Numbered from the stretch's first letter, positions 26,349 through 35,862 are shown. The stretch is 64,000 bases of DNA from CAIYRG01 sp036273455 (GCA_036273455.1 DASUHP010000142.1:4144-68143), one strand, 5' to 3'. Translations and numbers: made by a program. Notes: generated by a model not told the origin, from the sequence alone.

Positions 26349-28079
26349 ATGCCGGCAGTTTCCCGTGAATTTCGTGTGCTGATCACCAGCGCGCTTCCTT
26401 ATATCAATGGCGTTAAGCATCTGGGCAATGTTGCGGGTTCACTGCTTCCGGCCGATGTGTTCGGCCGGTTCCAGCGGGCACTCGGCCGCGAAACACTCAT
26501 GATTTGCGCCACCGACGAACATGGGTCGGTTGCAGAGCTTGCCGCTGCCGAAGCGGGGCAGGATGTCCGCACCTATTGCGACGAGCAGTACCGGGTGCAG
26601 AAGAAGGCGGGCGATGGATTCCTGTTGTCCTGGGATCATTTCGGCCGGTCTTCAAACCGGCAAAACCATGAACTGACGCAGCATTTCGCGCGCGCATTGT
26701 GGCAGCGCGGATTTCTCGAGTTGCGCACCACCAAGCAGGTATTTTCCATCGCGGAAAAGCGCTTTCTTCCCGACCGCTACGTGATCGGCACCTGCCCGCA
26801 TTGCGGTTATGACAAGGCGCGGGGCGACCAATGCGAGAACTGCACCCGCGTTCTCGATCCTGTGGATCTGATCAATCCCCGTTCCGCTCTGTCGGGATCG
26901 GGGGCAATCGAAATCCGCGATTCGCTGCACCTGTTTCTGAAGCAATCGCAATTCGTGCCGCAATTGCGGGAATGGATTGCCGGTCACCGCGATGTCTGGC
27001 CGCCGCTCGTCAGTTCCATCGCCAACAAATGGCTGGATGAAGGGTTGCACGACCGCGGTATCACCCGCGACGTCGCGTGGGGCGTGCCGGTGCCCGATGA
27101 TATTGCCGACGGGCGGCTGAAGGGAAAAGTGTTCTATGTCTGGTTCGATGCTCCGATCGAATATATCGGCGCCACCTGGGAATGGGCTGATGCCAACGGA
27201 AAAGCCGAAGCCTGGCGCGGGTGGTGGTTTGGGGAGAAGTCCCGTGACGTGCGGTATTACCAGTTCATGGGAAAGGACAATGTCCCGTTCCACACCGTCG
27301 GGTTCCCGGTGACGATCATGGGCTCCGGCGAGCCCTGGAAGCTGGTTGACCGCCTGAAGGGCTTTAACTGGCTGAACTACTATGGCGGAAAGTTCTCCAC
27401 CTCGCAGAAGCGGGGTGTCTTCATGGAGACGGCGCTCGAGATTCTTCCAGCCGATTACTGGCGCTATTATCTCATGGCGAATGCGCCGGAAGGGTCGGAC
27501 GCGAATTTCACCTGGCCGCTCTTTGCCGGGGTCATAAACAAGGACCTGGCAGACGTTCTCGGCAATTTCGTCAATCGGGTGACCCGGTTCTGCGCGGCCA
27601 GGTTTGACGGCCGTGTGCCGGAAGGCGGTTCGTATGGAGCGGCGGAAGAGGCGCTCGCCGTCGAACTAGACCGGCGGATTCAGCGCCTTACAGACGAGCT
27701 TGAGGCAATGGAGTTCCGCAAGGCAGTGGCCGAATTGCGGGCCATCTGGGTTCTTGGCAATGAATATCTCACCGAAGCCGCTCCGTGGACCAGGATCAAG
27801 ACCGACCGCGACTGCGCCGCGGCCGCCGTGCGGATGGGGCTGAACCTCGTTCATTTGTTTGGGCACCTGTCATGGCCGCTTATTCCGCAATCGGCGCAGA
27901 AAATTCACCGCGCCGTGATGGAAGCGCCGGACATTATTCCGTGGCCAGATGAACCGATGCGGGAGTTCCTCGACGGCCTCAAGCCGGGCCAGCAGATCCA
28001 CCCGCCGGATGTGCTGTTTGCCAAGATCACCGACGAGCAGATCGCCGAATGGGAAGCGCGCTTTGGCGGAGCGGAATAG
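26349..28079 (+). CDS. metG: Methionyl-tRNA synthetase
   Basis: Charges tRNA(Met) with methionine. The 576-residue enzyme has the class I HIGH-equivalent in LITSALPYINGVKHLGNVAG, a zinc knuckle (CPHCGYDKARGDQCENC), and a KMSKS-equivalent written FSTSQKRGVFM. The anticodon-binding helical domain fills the C-terminus, with no extra tRNA-binding (EMAP-like) domain. The KMSKS variant and the zinc knuckle place it in the larger MetRS type rather than the short form typical of many alphaproteobacteria. It stands alone, divergent from DUF502 and facing the broken PIN gene. Confidence 0.95.
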   Translation: MPAVSREFRVLITSALPYINGVKHLGNVAGSLLPADVFGRFQRALGRETLMICATDEHGSVAELAAAEAGQDVRTYCDEQYRVQKKAGDGFLLSWDHFGRSSNRQNHELTQHFARALWQRGFLELRTTKQVFSIAEKRFLPDRYVIGTCPHCGYDKARGDQCENCTRVLDPVDLINPRSALSGSGAIEIRDSLHLFLKQSQFVPQLREWIAGHRDVWPPLVSSIANKWLDEGLHDRGITRDVAWGVPVPDDIADGRLKGKVFYVWFDAPIEYIGATWEWADANGKAEAWRGWWFGEKSRDVRYYQFMGKDNVPFHTVGFPVTIMGSGEPWKLVDRLKGFNWLNYYGGKFSTSQKRGVFMETALEILPADYWRYYLMANAPEGSDANFTWPLFAGVINKDLADVLGNFVNRVTRFCAARFDGRVPEGGSYGAAEEALAVELDRRIQRLTDELEAMEFRKAVAELRAIWVLGNEYLTEAAPWTRIKTDRDCAAAAVRMGLNLVHLFGHLSWPLIPQSAQKIHRAVMEAPDIIPWPDEPMREFLDGLKPGQQIHPPDVLFAKITDEQIAEWEARFGGAE

Positions 28080-28102
28080 TGTGTAGCTGCGCTTCGGCTA
28101 AG

Positions 28103-28551
28103 CTAAAGAAGCGTCGCGTCGAGCATTTGCAAACGCTCACATCGGGCAGCTTCGAGCAGCTTCTTGTCTGAACAAACAAACATTAAACCATCAATGTTGC
28201 GGCTGAACGGAGGCTAATGCATGCACCCTGTTGCACCGCGTCATAGGCGCGTAAAGGGTACCGGTCGATCAGGCCGCGCGCAGTGTCAAGAATCGCGTCG
28301 GCAAGCGGAACTGAGACAAGTCTGCCCTTCAGATGGTTCTCCAGGCTACTCAAAATTGTAGCGGCTGTATCGCCTACGAGATCCCCGGTGCGTTGCCGCC
28401 GTCGAATTCCCGACCGGAGTTCGATTACCGACCATGCGAGGATGACCAGCTGATTTTGCGGATCGCGCGCGACGTGCAGGAGCCCGTCTGTACCGGGCTC
28501 CCGCACGTATAATTTCACCAGCGCGCTGGTGTCCAGGAAGTGAAGACTCAC
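28103..28551 (-). pseudogene. VapC-like PIN-domain toxin, frameshifted near the C-terminus
   Basis: The frame starts MSLHFLDTSALVKLYVREPG, with the first PIN aspartate in LDTSALV, a Glu in WSVIELRSGI and an Asp in LRAYDAVQQGA. It then stops after 122 residues at SAATLMV. A second frame on the same strand continues the expected PIN ending, FVCSDKKLLEAARCERLQML, to a TAG. The join needs removal of eight bases (GTTTAATG) that look like a small local duplication around 28190. The fourth acidic residue (Asp in CSDKK) is lost from the stopped product, so the RNase is probably inactive. The start overlaps the upstream candidate antitoxin (ATGA). Confidence 0.75.
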
Positions 28552-28934
28552 CGCCTGTCGCGCAAAACAGTCTCGGAGAGCGCAGGCCCACGAATTACCA
28601 CCGGGTTGAAATCGCCCTCCGCACTCGGACCTTCGCCGAGCACCTGCTGGACCCAGGGAGAGGCTCTATTCAGCCTGATCGCGGTGACGGGAAACTGCGG
28701 TGTCTTGGGGTTAGGAACCCTCTTGGTCAACACAATTTGGCGGTCAATTGCTTCGCGAAGAATCTTTTGTCTTTGCTCCGGATCGTCTGTCCAATCGAAA
28801 TTCTGACCCGGCAGATCCAGATCACGAAACCACTTAAGGGCAACAAAGCTGAATCCGGGTCGCAATTCGGCCTGATGCAACGCCTGGATCAGATCTGCCA
28901 GTGGCGAACGCAGGAATTCCTCGGTGAGGTCCAC
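28548..28934 (-). CDS. Candidate antitoxin upstream of the PIN gene
   Basis: A 128-residue frame from a GTG, ending exactly in a four-base overlap with the PIN gene start, which is the usual vapB-vapC arrangement. It is too large for common VapB antitoxins and shows no obvious AbrB, RHH or Phd motif. Visible features are an acidic helix-rich first part (DDPEQRQKILREAIDRQIVL), a basic segment TKRVPNPKTPQFPVTAIRLN and a C-terminal VVIRGPALSETVLRDRR. The frame is open about 17 more codons upstream, so the start is uncertain. A protein-like stretch in another frame just above 28985 (SFEKSWDAETDAIRIEIE) suggests a lost N-terminus. The antitoxin role is inferred only from position. Confidence 0.5.
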   Translation of the reverse strand: MDLTEEFLRSPLADLIQALHQAELRPGFSFVALKWFRDLDLPGQNFDWTDDPEQRQKILREAIDRQIVLTKRVPNPKTPQFPVTAIRLNRASPWVQQVLGEGPSAEGDFNPVVIRGPALSETVLRDRR

Positions 28935-29191
28935 GCGGGGCGGTGCTCCAATCTTGTCCGAGCGGGCTGGGTGCTCCTCGGCGGTTCAATTTCAATTCGG
29001 ATAGCGTCGGTTTCAGCGTCCCAGGATTTTTCAAAAGACGCGTTTCTCTGGCCTGTCAAGCCCCCGGTGCGGATTTCGGCGCCAACGTGCCTACGCCAAA
29101 AGCTCCGACGGGCGAATAGTGGCATACGTTGCCGCCCCCAGAATGTGAGGACGGCGGAAGCCGTGGCGAGTTCGCGGAAAAAAGCTGAGGT

Positions 29192-29989
29192 TCAGCGCGA
29201 TGGGCGCAGTGACGGCAAAATCGTCGGCGGCACGTTTTGTTCGAACTCCGCGTCCGGCTTGAATCGCTGCCATCCCGTGGCGCCGAGCACTTCCAGCGGC
29301 CGGAAGCGTGATTTGTAGTCCATTTTGCGGCTGCCCCGGACCCAGTAGCCGAGATACACGAAAGGCAGCTTCCTCGCCTGCGCTGTGCGCACATGGTCAA
29401 GAATCATGTAAGTGCCAAGGCTTCTCAACGACATCTGCGGATCGAAGAAACTGTACACCATCGATAATCCGTCCTGCAGCACGTCGGTCAGTGCGCAAGC
29501 AATCAGCGGTCCGGCGCGCCCGTCACTGTCCCGCAGCCGGTACTCGATGAGGATTGTGTCGATTGGCGTTTCCTCGACCATGGCGACATAGTCGAACAGA
29601 CCCATATCGGACATCCCGCCGCCGGAATGGCGGCACGCGAGATATCTTTGCAGCAGCGTGAATTGCTCGCGGGTCGCTTCAGGCGGAACGACGGTGCGGA
29701 TCAGATCGGAATTCAGGCGCTCCATCCGCCGCATGGTTCGACCGGGGCGGAATTCGGCTGCGACCACTCTGACCGAAATACAGGCGGTACAGCCATCGCA
29801 GGCAGGGCGATACGCGATCATCTGACTGCGCCGGAAACCGGAATGGGTCAGCGCATCGTTCAACGATCCGGCCTGCGGCCCCATAAGGCGCGCAAATACC
29901 TTGCGCTCGACTTTTCCCGGCAGATACGGACAAGCCCCACCCGGAGTGAGAAAAAACTGCGGTAACCGGGAGAGATAATGTTCGGTCAA
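29192..29989 (-). CDS. bpt: Aspartate/glutamate leucyltransferase (Bpt, ATE family)
   Basis: Transfers leucine from Leu-tRNA to N-terminal Asp or Glu of proteins, marking them for ClpS/ClpAP degradation. The 265-residue protein has the N-terminal Cys motifs PGGACPYLPGK and ACDGCTACISVRV, and the C-terminal LGYWVRGSRKMDYKSRFRPL of this group. Length is normal. In alphaproteobacteria this ATE-like enzyme is the Bpt type (leucylation), which is why I prefer bpt to ate. It lies on the same strand as, and about 110 bases downstream of, the penicillin-acylase-family gene. Confidence 0.93.
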   Translation of the reverse strand: MTEHYLSRLPQFFLTPGGACPYLPGKVERKVFARLMGPQAGSLNDALTHSGFRRSQMIAYRPACDGCTACISVRVVAAEFRPGRTMRRMERLNSDLIRTVVPPEATREQFTLLQRYLACRHSGGGMSDMGLFDYVAMVEETPIDTILIEYRLRDSDGRAGPLIACALTDVLQDGLSMVYSFFDPQMSLRSLGTYMILDHVRTAQARKLPFVYLGYWVRGSRKMDYKSRFRPLEVLGATGWQRFKPDAEFEQNVPPTILPSLRPSR

Positions 29990-30100
29990 CTGCCTGCCTC
30001 AGCCCGCCAACGCCTGTAAAAGAACCGTAACCGGGTCGGATTATGAACAGGAACCGCAGCCCGCGCCAAGTGTGGCGGACGAAAATTTCTGGTGTGAACC

Positions 30101-32545
30101 TCAGCCGGGCGGGAAGCGGCGACTTCCATCAGTGCGACTGCGGGGCTGCAGGTGATTGCCTGTTGGCCGGGCCGGGCGCAACTCGAACCGGTAGACTGCG
30201 GCGGCCTGTACAGCCTGTGGTTCGGTCACAATGGGAACAGTGCCGCCGTGTGCCCAAAGCTGCATCAGGTCGTCGAGATGCGGCGAAAAAATGTTTCCCG
30301 ATTGGCCGGTCGAAATCATGTAGCGGGACGCGTCCGGCGCCCTCAGGTCGTACACTCCGCGAAACCCAGCACCGTGGATGGCCGCATAGGGCCGTCCGCT
30401 GGCCATGTTGTTGTCCGCGCGAAGCAGGGTGAAAGGGCCACCGCTGACCTCGATATCCCGTTCAAATGCTCGCCCGATCAGCGGAAACAGGGCTAATGGC
30501 TGCTCGGTATGGCTCGCCTGGTGCGGGACGCCCCAGCGCCAGCGCGTTGGCTCAGCGCCATACTGGGCGGTCAATTCAGCGACGGCATCGTGGAGGGCGA
30601 GCCGGATGCGCGAGCGGCAGTCTTCGATCTCCGGGGTACCACGATCGTCACACCAGCTTTGTTGACCGTCGATGCCATCCAGCACGCGCAGGGTAAATTC
30701 CGGCCGGTAACCCCAGAAGTTGCGAAACGCGGGTCCCAACTCGTCGGCATAGATGCGCCGCGCGAGCGCGCGCGCCCAGGCGGCCCAAATCAGAGGTTCG
30801 GGCCGGTTTGCGCCCATGGCGCCGTTCCAATTGGCCAGGAGCTGGGCCGCTTTGGCATCGCTGGCGGGGAAGGGGCCTGCGGCAAGCAGACGGCGCTTCA
30901 GCTCGATGGCATAGAGGTCGATGATGTCGTTCTGCATGGCGGCGAAACGGGCCGGGGTGTTTTTGGGCGTTTGCGCCAGCAGCTGTTCGATCCGGTCAAA
31001 GCGGTAGGAGTCCGGCCACTCCAAGGCCAGGGTGTAAGGATAATCGGGGGGAACCGTCTTGTTGTTTGCCGTCGCGATTTGGCCCGAAAGCGGGTCGCCG
31101 ACCGAGACCATTTCGTTTGGCGGGATGAAGCCCGTCCAGTCATAGCGGCCGTCCCAACCCGGTGCCGGGACGAGGCCCAATGCATCATTGGTTTTCGACC
31201 TCAGCGGCACACGCCCGGGCAGGATTAAGCCAATGTGTCCACTGTCATCGGCGTAAACAAAATTCTGCATCGGCGTCACGAACCGCAACGCTGCCTCTTT
31301 GATATCACTGCTGTTTTTCGCCTGATTGATCCCGAACAGGGCGTCAATGGTGGTGTCATCAGGCGCCAGAGCCGTCCAGGCGAGAGCAACAACGTAACCT
31401 TCCGGCGCGGCACGGCCGAGCGCGGAGGTTTCTGGCATCACCGGACCATGTCTTGTCGAACGCACAAGAATTCGCCGGTCGGCGCCAAAGCGCACCTTGA
31501 TCACTTCGACGCGCGTGTCGAACTCCGCCCATCCACCGGGTACCTGATATTCGCGCCGGTTGTCCTGGTTGAGACGCTCCAGATAGAGGTCCTGTGTGTC
31601 GGGGCCGGTGTTGGTTTCGCCCCAGGCAACATGGTTGTTGCGTCCAGCGACGATTGCCGGGATGCCGGGCAATGTACCGCCGACCAGGTTTTGGTTGGGA
31701 AAGGACAGATGCGCGAGATACCAGACGGAAGGCAGGGAAAATCCGAGATGCGGGTCATTGGCCAGCAGGGGACCGCCATCTTGCGAGCGGCTGCCATTCA
31801 CCACCCAGTTGTCCGACGCCGTCGTGTCCGGAATTCCGGTTGCCTGGCCGGTCCTGGTCGTGCCGTAAATCGTGTCGAGCCATGGCGGCAGCGGCGCTAT
31901 CGAGAAGGGGGAAAAGAAGTCCTCGACTCCCTTCCGTCCCAGCACTGGTATCAGTTCCGCGCGTGCTGCTTCTTCATAAGCGTTGCCCGAAAGCAACAAC
32001 GCCATGCCCTTCAGGACGGCGACACTGTCGGCCGGGGACCAGCGTTCCGGTGGCGTGTTGCCGGCGAGGACGAATTCTATCGGCCAACGGCCGCGATGGC
32101 CGACGATATAGGCATTGACGCCATCGGCATAGGCCTGGAGCAAGCGTTGCGATTCCGGCGCCAGATGCTTCAGGGCTTCCTGCGAGGCATCATACAAGCC
32201 CATGGAGCGCAACAGCATATCGGTCGGCACGGCTTGCGCGCCGAACAGTTCGGACAGGCGTCCCTGGATGAACCGTCGCGCCATCTCCATCTGCCAGAGA
32301 CGGTCCTCGGCATGGGCATAACCAAGCCCGAATACCGCCTGCTCGTAAGATACGGCGATCACGTGGGGGATGGCATATTTGTCGCGCAGGATCTGCACGG
32401 GCGCGCTTAATCCCGATGCGGCAACGGCTCCGTCATAGGTCGGGACGGAGCGGGCAAATGACCGGACGAAATCGACGGTCAGCAAGACGGCAATAATGAC
32501 GATTGCCGCCAAAACGATTCCGATCCGCCGAACCCAGCGCCGCAA
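30101..32545 (-). CDS. Penicillin acylase family (S45) N-terminal nucleophile hydrolase
   Basis: An Ntn hydrolase made as a single precursor that cleaves itself into alpha and beta subunits; relatives hydrolyse beta-lactam side chains or acyl-homoserine lactones. The 814-residue product has an N-terminal membrane anchor or signal (IGIVLAAIVIIAVLLTVDFV) and the alpha subunit landmark YAHAEDRLWQMEMAR. The nucleophilic Ser is probably Ser244 in TTASDNWVVNGSRS, followed by GGPLLANDPHLGFSLPSVWY. Length matches the membrane-anchored subgroup. It is transcribed divergently from the marR-emrAB operon, 127 bases apart. The natural substrate cannot be predicted; quorum-signal degradation is one possibility. 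Confidence 0.92.
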   Translation of the reverse strand: MRRWVRRIGIVLAAIVIIAVLLTVDFVRSFARSVPTYDGAVAASGLSAPVQILRDKYAIPHVIAVSYEQAVFGLGYAHAEDRLWQMEMARRFIQGRLSELFGAQAVPTDMLLRSMGLYDASQEALKHLAPESQRLLQAYADGVNAYIVGHRGRWPIEFVLAGNTPPERWSPADSVAVLKGMALLLSGNAYEEAARAELIPVLGRKGVEDFFSPFSIAPLPPWLDTIYGTTRTGQATGIPDTTASDNWVVNGSRSQDGGPLLANDPHLGFSLPSVWYLAHLSFPNQNLVGGTLPGIPAIVAGRNNHVAWGETNTGPDTQDLYLERLNQDNRREYQVPGGWAEFDTRVEVIKVRFGADRRILVRSTRHGPVMPETSALGRAAPEGYVVALAWTALAPDDTTIDALFGINQAKNSSDIKEAALRFVTPMQNFVYADDSGHIGLILPGRVPLRSKTNDALGLVPAPGWDGRYDWTGFIPPNEMVSVGDPLSGQIATANNKTVPPDYPYTLALEWPDSYRFDRIEQLLAQTPKNTPARFAAMQNDIIDLYAIELKRRLLAAGPFPASDAKAAQLLANWNGAMGANRPEPLIWAAWARALARRIYADELGPAFRNFWGYRPEFTLRVLDGIDGQQSWCDDRGTPEIEDCRSRIRLALHDAVAELTAQYGAEPTRWRWGVPHQASHTEQPLALFPLIGRAFERDIEVSGGPFTLLRADNNMASGRPYAAIHGAGFRGVYDLRAPDASRYMISTGQSGNIFSPHLDDLMQLWAHGGTVPIVTEPQAVQAAAVYRFELRPARPTGNHLQPRSRTDGSRRFPPG

Positions 32546-32645
32546 CAGTCTTTCTCCTTCGAGAGCGCGGCTTTTCTATGCCATCGCATGACCGGGGAGG
32601 CGAGCGCAGTTGCGCCACAGGGTTGGCAAAAAAGGCTTGCAATTC

Positions 32646-32662
32646 ATAAGCAGGCTTATAAT
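32646..32662. promoter_or_regulatory. Palindrome overlapping a -10-like box upstream of marR
   Basis: The inverted repeat ATAAGC-AG-GCTTAT is followed by TATAAT, which shares its last bases with the palindrome, only about ten bases before the marR start codon. A TTGCAA lies upstream, but its spacing (14 bases to TATAAT, or 19 to the next TATATC) is not ideal. The position suggests an operator through which the MarR protein represses itself and emrAB, and possibly also the divergent acylase gene. Confidence 0.55.
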
Positions 32663-32672
32663 ATATCTGCCT

Positions 32673-33137
32673 ATGAAGCGACCAATCGATCGCGATCCGC
32701 TCGTACTTATCAATGATCTGGCCCGGCTGCTGCGGACACGCGCGGATGCCCGGGCGCGCGCATTCGGCATGACGCGCGCGCAATGGATGATCCTGGTGCG
32801 GCTGGAAGCCAATCCCGGCATGACACAAAACGAATTGGCTTCCCTGATTGAAGTCGAACCCATCACCATTGCGCGGCTGGTCGACCGGCTCGAATCCCGG
32901 GGCTTTGTCCAGCGGCACGCCGACCCATCGGATCGGCGCATTTGGCGGCTCCATCTCAGTTCGGCCGCGATGCCGATGCTGAAGGAAATCGCCAGGGTCC
33001 GGCGCGAGCTTACGGAGAATCTGATCACCGACATGCCTGCCAAAGAGCTGGAATGCGCGATCAACTGCCTGCTGAAAATGAAAGACAATCTGGCTGCCGA
33101 GGCGCGGGCCAGACCTAAGGTGCTTGAGGGGCAATAA
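32673..33137 (+). CDS. MarR family transcriptional regulator of the emrAB operon
   Basis: A 154-residue winged-helix regulator. The DNA-binding part reads MTQNELASLIEVEPITIARL, followed by VDRLESRGFVQRHADPSDRR, where the DxRxxR wing is intact. A longer in-frame extension from 32610 is possible, but the chosen ATG gives the usual MarR start (MKRPIDRDPLVLINDLARLL). Its stop shares one base with the emrA start, so regulator and pump are coupled. MarR proteins in this setting normally bind small toxic compounds and release the operator; a palindromic candidate operator lies just upstream. Confidence 0.9.
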   Translation: MKRPIDRDPLVLINDLARLLRTRADARARAFGMTRAQWMILVRLEANPGMTQNELASLIEVEPITIARLVDRLESRGFVQRHADPSDRRIWRLHLSSAAMPMLKEIARVRRELTENLITDMPAKELECAINCLLKMKDNLAAEARARPKVLEGQ

Positions 33138-34234
33138 TGGACGCAATGGTCGAAGAGAGCAGGGCCGCACTGACGGGCAAAGGGGCCAGGCGCCGGCTGT
33201 CGCGGCGCATTTTGATGCTGGGCGGCACGGTTGTCGTTGTCCTCGGCGGACTTGGTTTCTGGCTCACCGGCGGCCGCGATGTCGGGACCGATGACGCTTA
33301 TATCGAGGCGAACAAGCTGCTTGTTTCGACCGATGTCTCGGGATTGGTCCAGGAGGTTGACGTGAAGGAGGGCCAGAAGGTCCACCGTGGCGATGTCCTG
33401 TTTCGCCTCGATCCGCTGCCGTTCCGGATCGCATTGCAGCAAGCCCAGTCGCATCTCGATGAAGAAGTGGAAACCATCCACTCGATGGAGGAGGATTACA
33501 CGCGCATGCTGCGCGACATCGAGGCGCAGAAGGCGCAGGTCGATTTGGCACAGACGAGCTACAACCGGCAAATGGCGCTGGTCCGGATCGGCGGGACCGC
33601 GCAGCAGAATGTGGATCAAGCCAAAGCGACGATGGCGACGGCGCAGTCTCAATCCCAGGCGCTGGAGCAGCAGGCCGCCGTGCAACTGGCCAAGCTGGGC
33701 GGGCGCATTGGAATTCCGGTGGAGCAGCATCCCGAATATCTTCAGGCCAGGGCGGCGCGGGATGAAGCGCAGCGCCAACTCGATCACACGGTGGTCCACG
33801 CGCCGTTCGATGGCACCGTGACGCAGGTCTCGTCATTGCAGCCGGGGGCCATGCTGGTCTCGTCGATGGCGGCCTTCATGCCGACCAGCGCTGTCGGGCT
33901 CGTCGGAGACGAAGGAAAATGGGTCGAGGCCAATATGAAGGAAACCGACCTGACCTATGTTCACCCCGGTCAGCCCGTCACAGTGACGATCGACAGTTTC
34001 CCCGACCGGGTCTGGCGCGGCACGGTCGGGGCCATTGCACCGGCCACTGGAGCGCAGTTCTCGGCGTTACCGTCGGAAAACTCCAGCGGTAATTGGGTCA
34101 AGGTGGTGCAGCGATTGGCGGTGCGGATCGGTTTCGATCAGAATCAGGACCTTTCTCCGTTGCGCGCCGGCATGAGTGTGACGGCCGAAATCGATACTGG
34201 CCACAAGCGCAAGCTCGCAGACCTGCTTCCGTGA
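33137..34234 (+). CDS. emrA: EmrA/HlyD membrane fusion protein
   Basis: Periplasmic adaptor of a tripartite multidrug pump. The 365-residue protein has one N-terminal membrane helix (about residues 22-43), followed by DVGTDDAYIEANKLLVSTDV (start of the biotinyl-lipoyl-like domain), a coiled-coil hairpin (about 85-200, rich in Gln and Ala) and the beta-barrel region with DHTVVHAPFDGTVTQVSSLQ. These are typical for EmrA. It overlaps marR by one base and emrB by four. An outer-membrane channel gene is not present beside it. Confidence 0.92.
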   Translation: MDAMVEESRAALTGKGARRRLSRRILMLGGTVVVVLGGLGFWLTGGRDVGTDDAYIEANKLLVSTDVSGLVQEVDVKEGQKVHRGDVLFRLDPLPFRIALQQAQSHLDEEVETIHSMEEDYTRMLRDIEAQKAQVDLAQTSYNRQMALVRIGGTAQQNVDQAKATMATAQSQSQALEQQAAVQLAKLGGRIGIPVEQHPEYLQARAARDEAQRQLDHTVVHAPFDGTVTQVSSLQPGAMLVSSMAAFMPTSAVGLVGDEGKWVEANMKETDLTYVHPGQPVTVTIDSFPDRVWRGTVGAIAPATGAQFSALPSENSSGNWVKVVQRLAVRIGFDQNQDLSPLRAGMSVTAEIDTGHKRKLADLLP

Positions 34235-35772
34235 CTTCTGCTGTTTCTGCCGAAGGCAATGCGCGTCACCGATGGGCGATCATGGGTTGCACCATGATTG
34301 CGACGCTGATGCAGGCGCTCGACAACACGATCGCCAATGTGGCCCTGCCGCACATGCAGGGAAGCCTTGGCGCCAGCCGCGATCAGATCACGTGGGTTCT
34401 CACCTCCTATGTGATCGCTGCTGCGATTCTGACTGCTCCGGTCGGGTGGCTTTCGGCTCGTTTCGGGCGCAAGCCTTTCTTCATCGTCTCGCTCGTCGGC
34501 TTCACGATCACATCAATGCTGTGCGGCCTTGCGCAGACTCTTCCGCAGGAAGTGGCGTTCCGTTTTCTGCAGGGTTGTTTTGGCGCCGCTCTCGTGCCGC
34601 TGTCACAGTCGGTCATGCTGGATCTCTATCCGATGGAGAGCCGCGGCACGGCGATGGCGATTTGGGGCACCGGCGTGATGATCGGTCCCATCCTTGGACC
34701 CACTCTCGGCGGCTATCTCACGGACATCTATAACTGGCGCTGGGTGTTTTTCATCAATGTGCCGTTCGGGATTGTTGCCGTCGCCGGGCTGGTCATGTTC
34801 CTCCGCGACCGGCCCAGCAATGCAACGCTGCGTTTCGATTGGACCGGATTCCTCGCGCTGTCTGCCGCGTTGGGAGGGCTGCAAATGCTCCTCGATCGCG
34901 GCTATTCCCAGGATTGGTTTTCCTCCAACGAGATCGTCATCGAGGCGATTGTGGCGGGTCTCGGCTTCTACCTCTTCATCGTTCATATGCTTACGGCCGA
35001 GAAGCCGTTTATTCCGCCGCGCATCTTCAAGGACATCGGATTTCTGTCCGGCTTTGCCACCATGTTTGCCGTTGGCGTGGTGCTGCTGGGTAGCTCCGCG
35101 CTCCTGCCGCCCTATCTGCAAAATCTCGGCGGCTATTCCGTCACCCAGACCGGTCTTTTGATGACGCCACGCGGTATCGGCACCATGCTCGTCATGATGA
35201 TCGCCGGCCGTTTGACGCGGGTGATCGATCCAAGATTGCTGATGGGTGTGGGCGTGGTCTGCATCGCCTGGGCGATGTGGGACATGACCCAATGGACTCC
35301 CGATATCGGACTGTTCCGGCTGGCGGTGGTCAGCCTGATTCAGGGCGCCGGCATTGCGCTTGTGTTCATTCCGCTGCAAGTGGTGGGATTCGCAACTCTG
35401 CCGGCGTCACTGCGTACCGACGCGGCGGCGCTCTATTCGCTTTCGCGCAATATCGGGAGCGCAATAGGCGTGTCGGCAACTTCCACGCTTCTTGCCTCCA
35501 GCTTTCAAACCGTCCATTCCCAGCTTGCCGAACAGATCACGCCGTTCAATCGCGCCTTGCAATCCGGCACCCAGGGCATGTTCATGGGTCCGATGACTCC
35601 CTTTGGACTGCAAGGCGCCGAAGCCCAGATCCAGTACCATGCCTATGTTTCCGCCTATGCCAACGACTTCCTGTTGATGTTCTGGACCTGCCTGCCTTTG
35701 CTGCCGCTGTTGTTCTTCATGCGCAAGCCGCGCGCCCAAAAGTCCGACGTGACGGAACTCGCACTGGAATAG
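34231..35772 (+). CDS. emrB: EmrB/QacA family multidrug transporter (DHA2, 14 helices)
   Basis: Proton-driven exporter of the major facilitator superfamily that works with EmrA. From the GTG overlapping the emrA stop (GTGA), the product is 513 residues with about 14 helices. Motifs are ALDNTIANVALPHMQGSLGA in helix 1 (motif D1), GWLSARFGRKPFF (motif A) and MAIWGTGVMIGPILGPTLGG (motif C of drug exporters). A longer frame that begins inside emrA is rejected. The operon ends here; nothing like an outer-membrane factor follows. Confidence 0.93.
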   Translation: MTSAVSAEGNARHRWAIMGCTMIATLMQALDNTIANVALPHMQGSLGASRDQITWVLTSYVIAAAILTAPVGWLSARFGRKPFFIVSLVGFTITSMLCGLAQTLPQEVAFRFLQGCFGAALVPLSQSVMLDLYPMESRGTAMAIWGTGVMIGPILGPTLGGYLTDIYNWRWVFFINVPFGIVAVAGLVMFLRDRPSNATLRFDWTGFLALSAALGGLQMLLDRGYSQDWFSSNEIVIEAIVAGLGFYLFIVHMLTAEKPFIPPRIFKDIGFLSGFATMFAVGVVLLGSSALLPPYLQNLGGYSVTQTGLLMTPRGIGTMLVMMIAGRLTRVIDPRLLMGVGVVCIAWAMWDMTQWTPDIGLFRLAVVSLIQGAGIALVFIPLQVVGFATLPASLRTDAAALYSLSRNIGSAIGVSATSTLLASSFQTVHSQLAEQITPFNRALQSGTQGMFMGPMTPFGLQGAEAQIQYHAYVSAYANDFLLMFWTCLPLLPLLFFMRKPRAQKSDVTELALE

Positions 35773-35862
35773 ACCTGCCGGGGCGTCGGTTTGCTGCATT
35801 GGCATCGCCGATTTACTGCCCGATAAAAGGACAGTTTCGATTTGGGCTCTGAAGGCGGGTTG

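Noticed and set aside
31235..32410. 391-codon plus-strand open frame
   Set aside because: Antisense to the penicillin-acylase-family gene; no protein character and no ribosome site.
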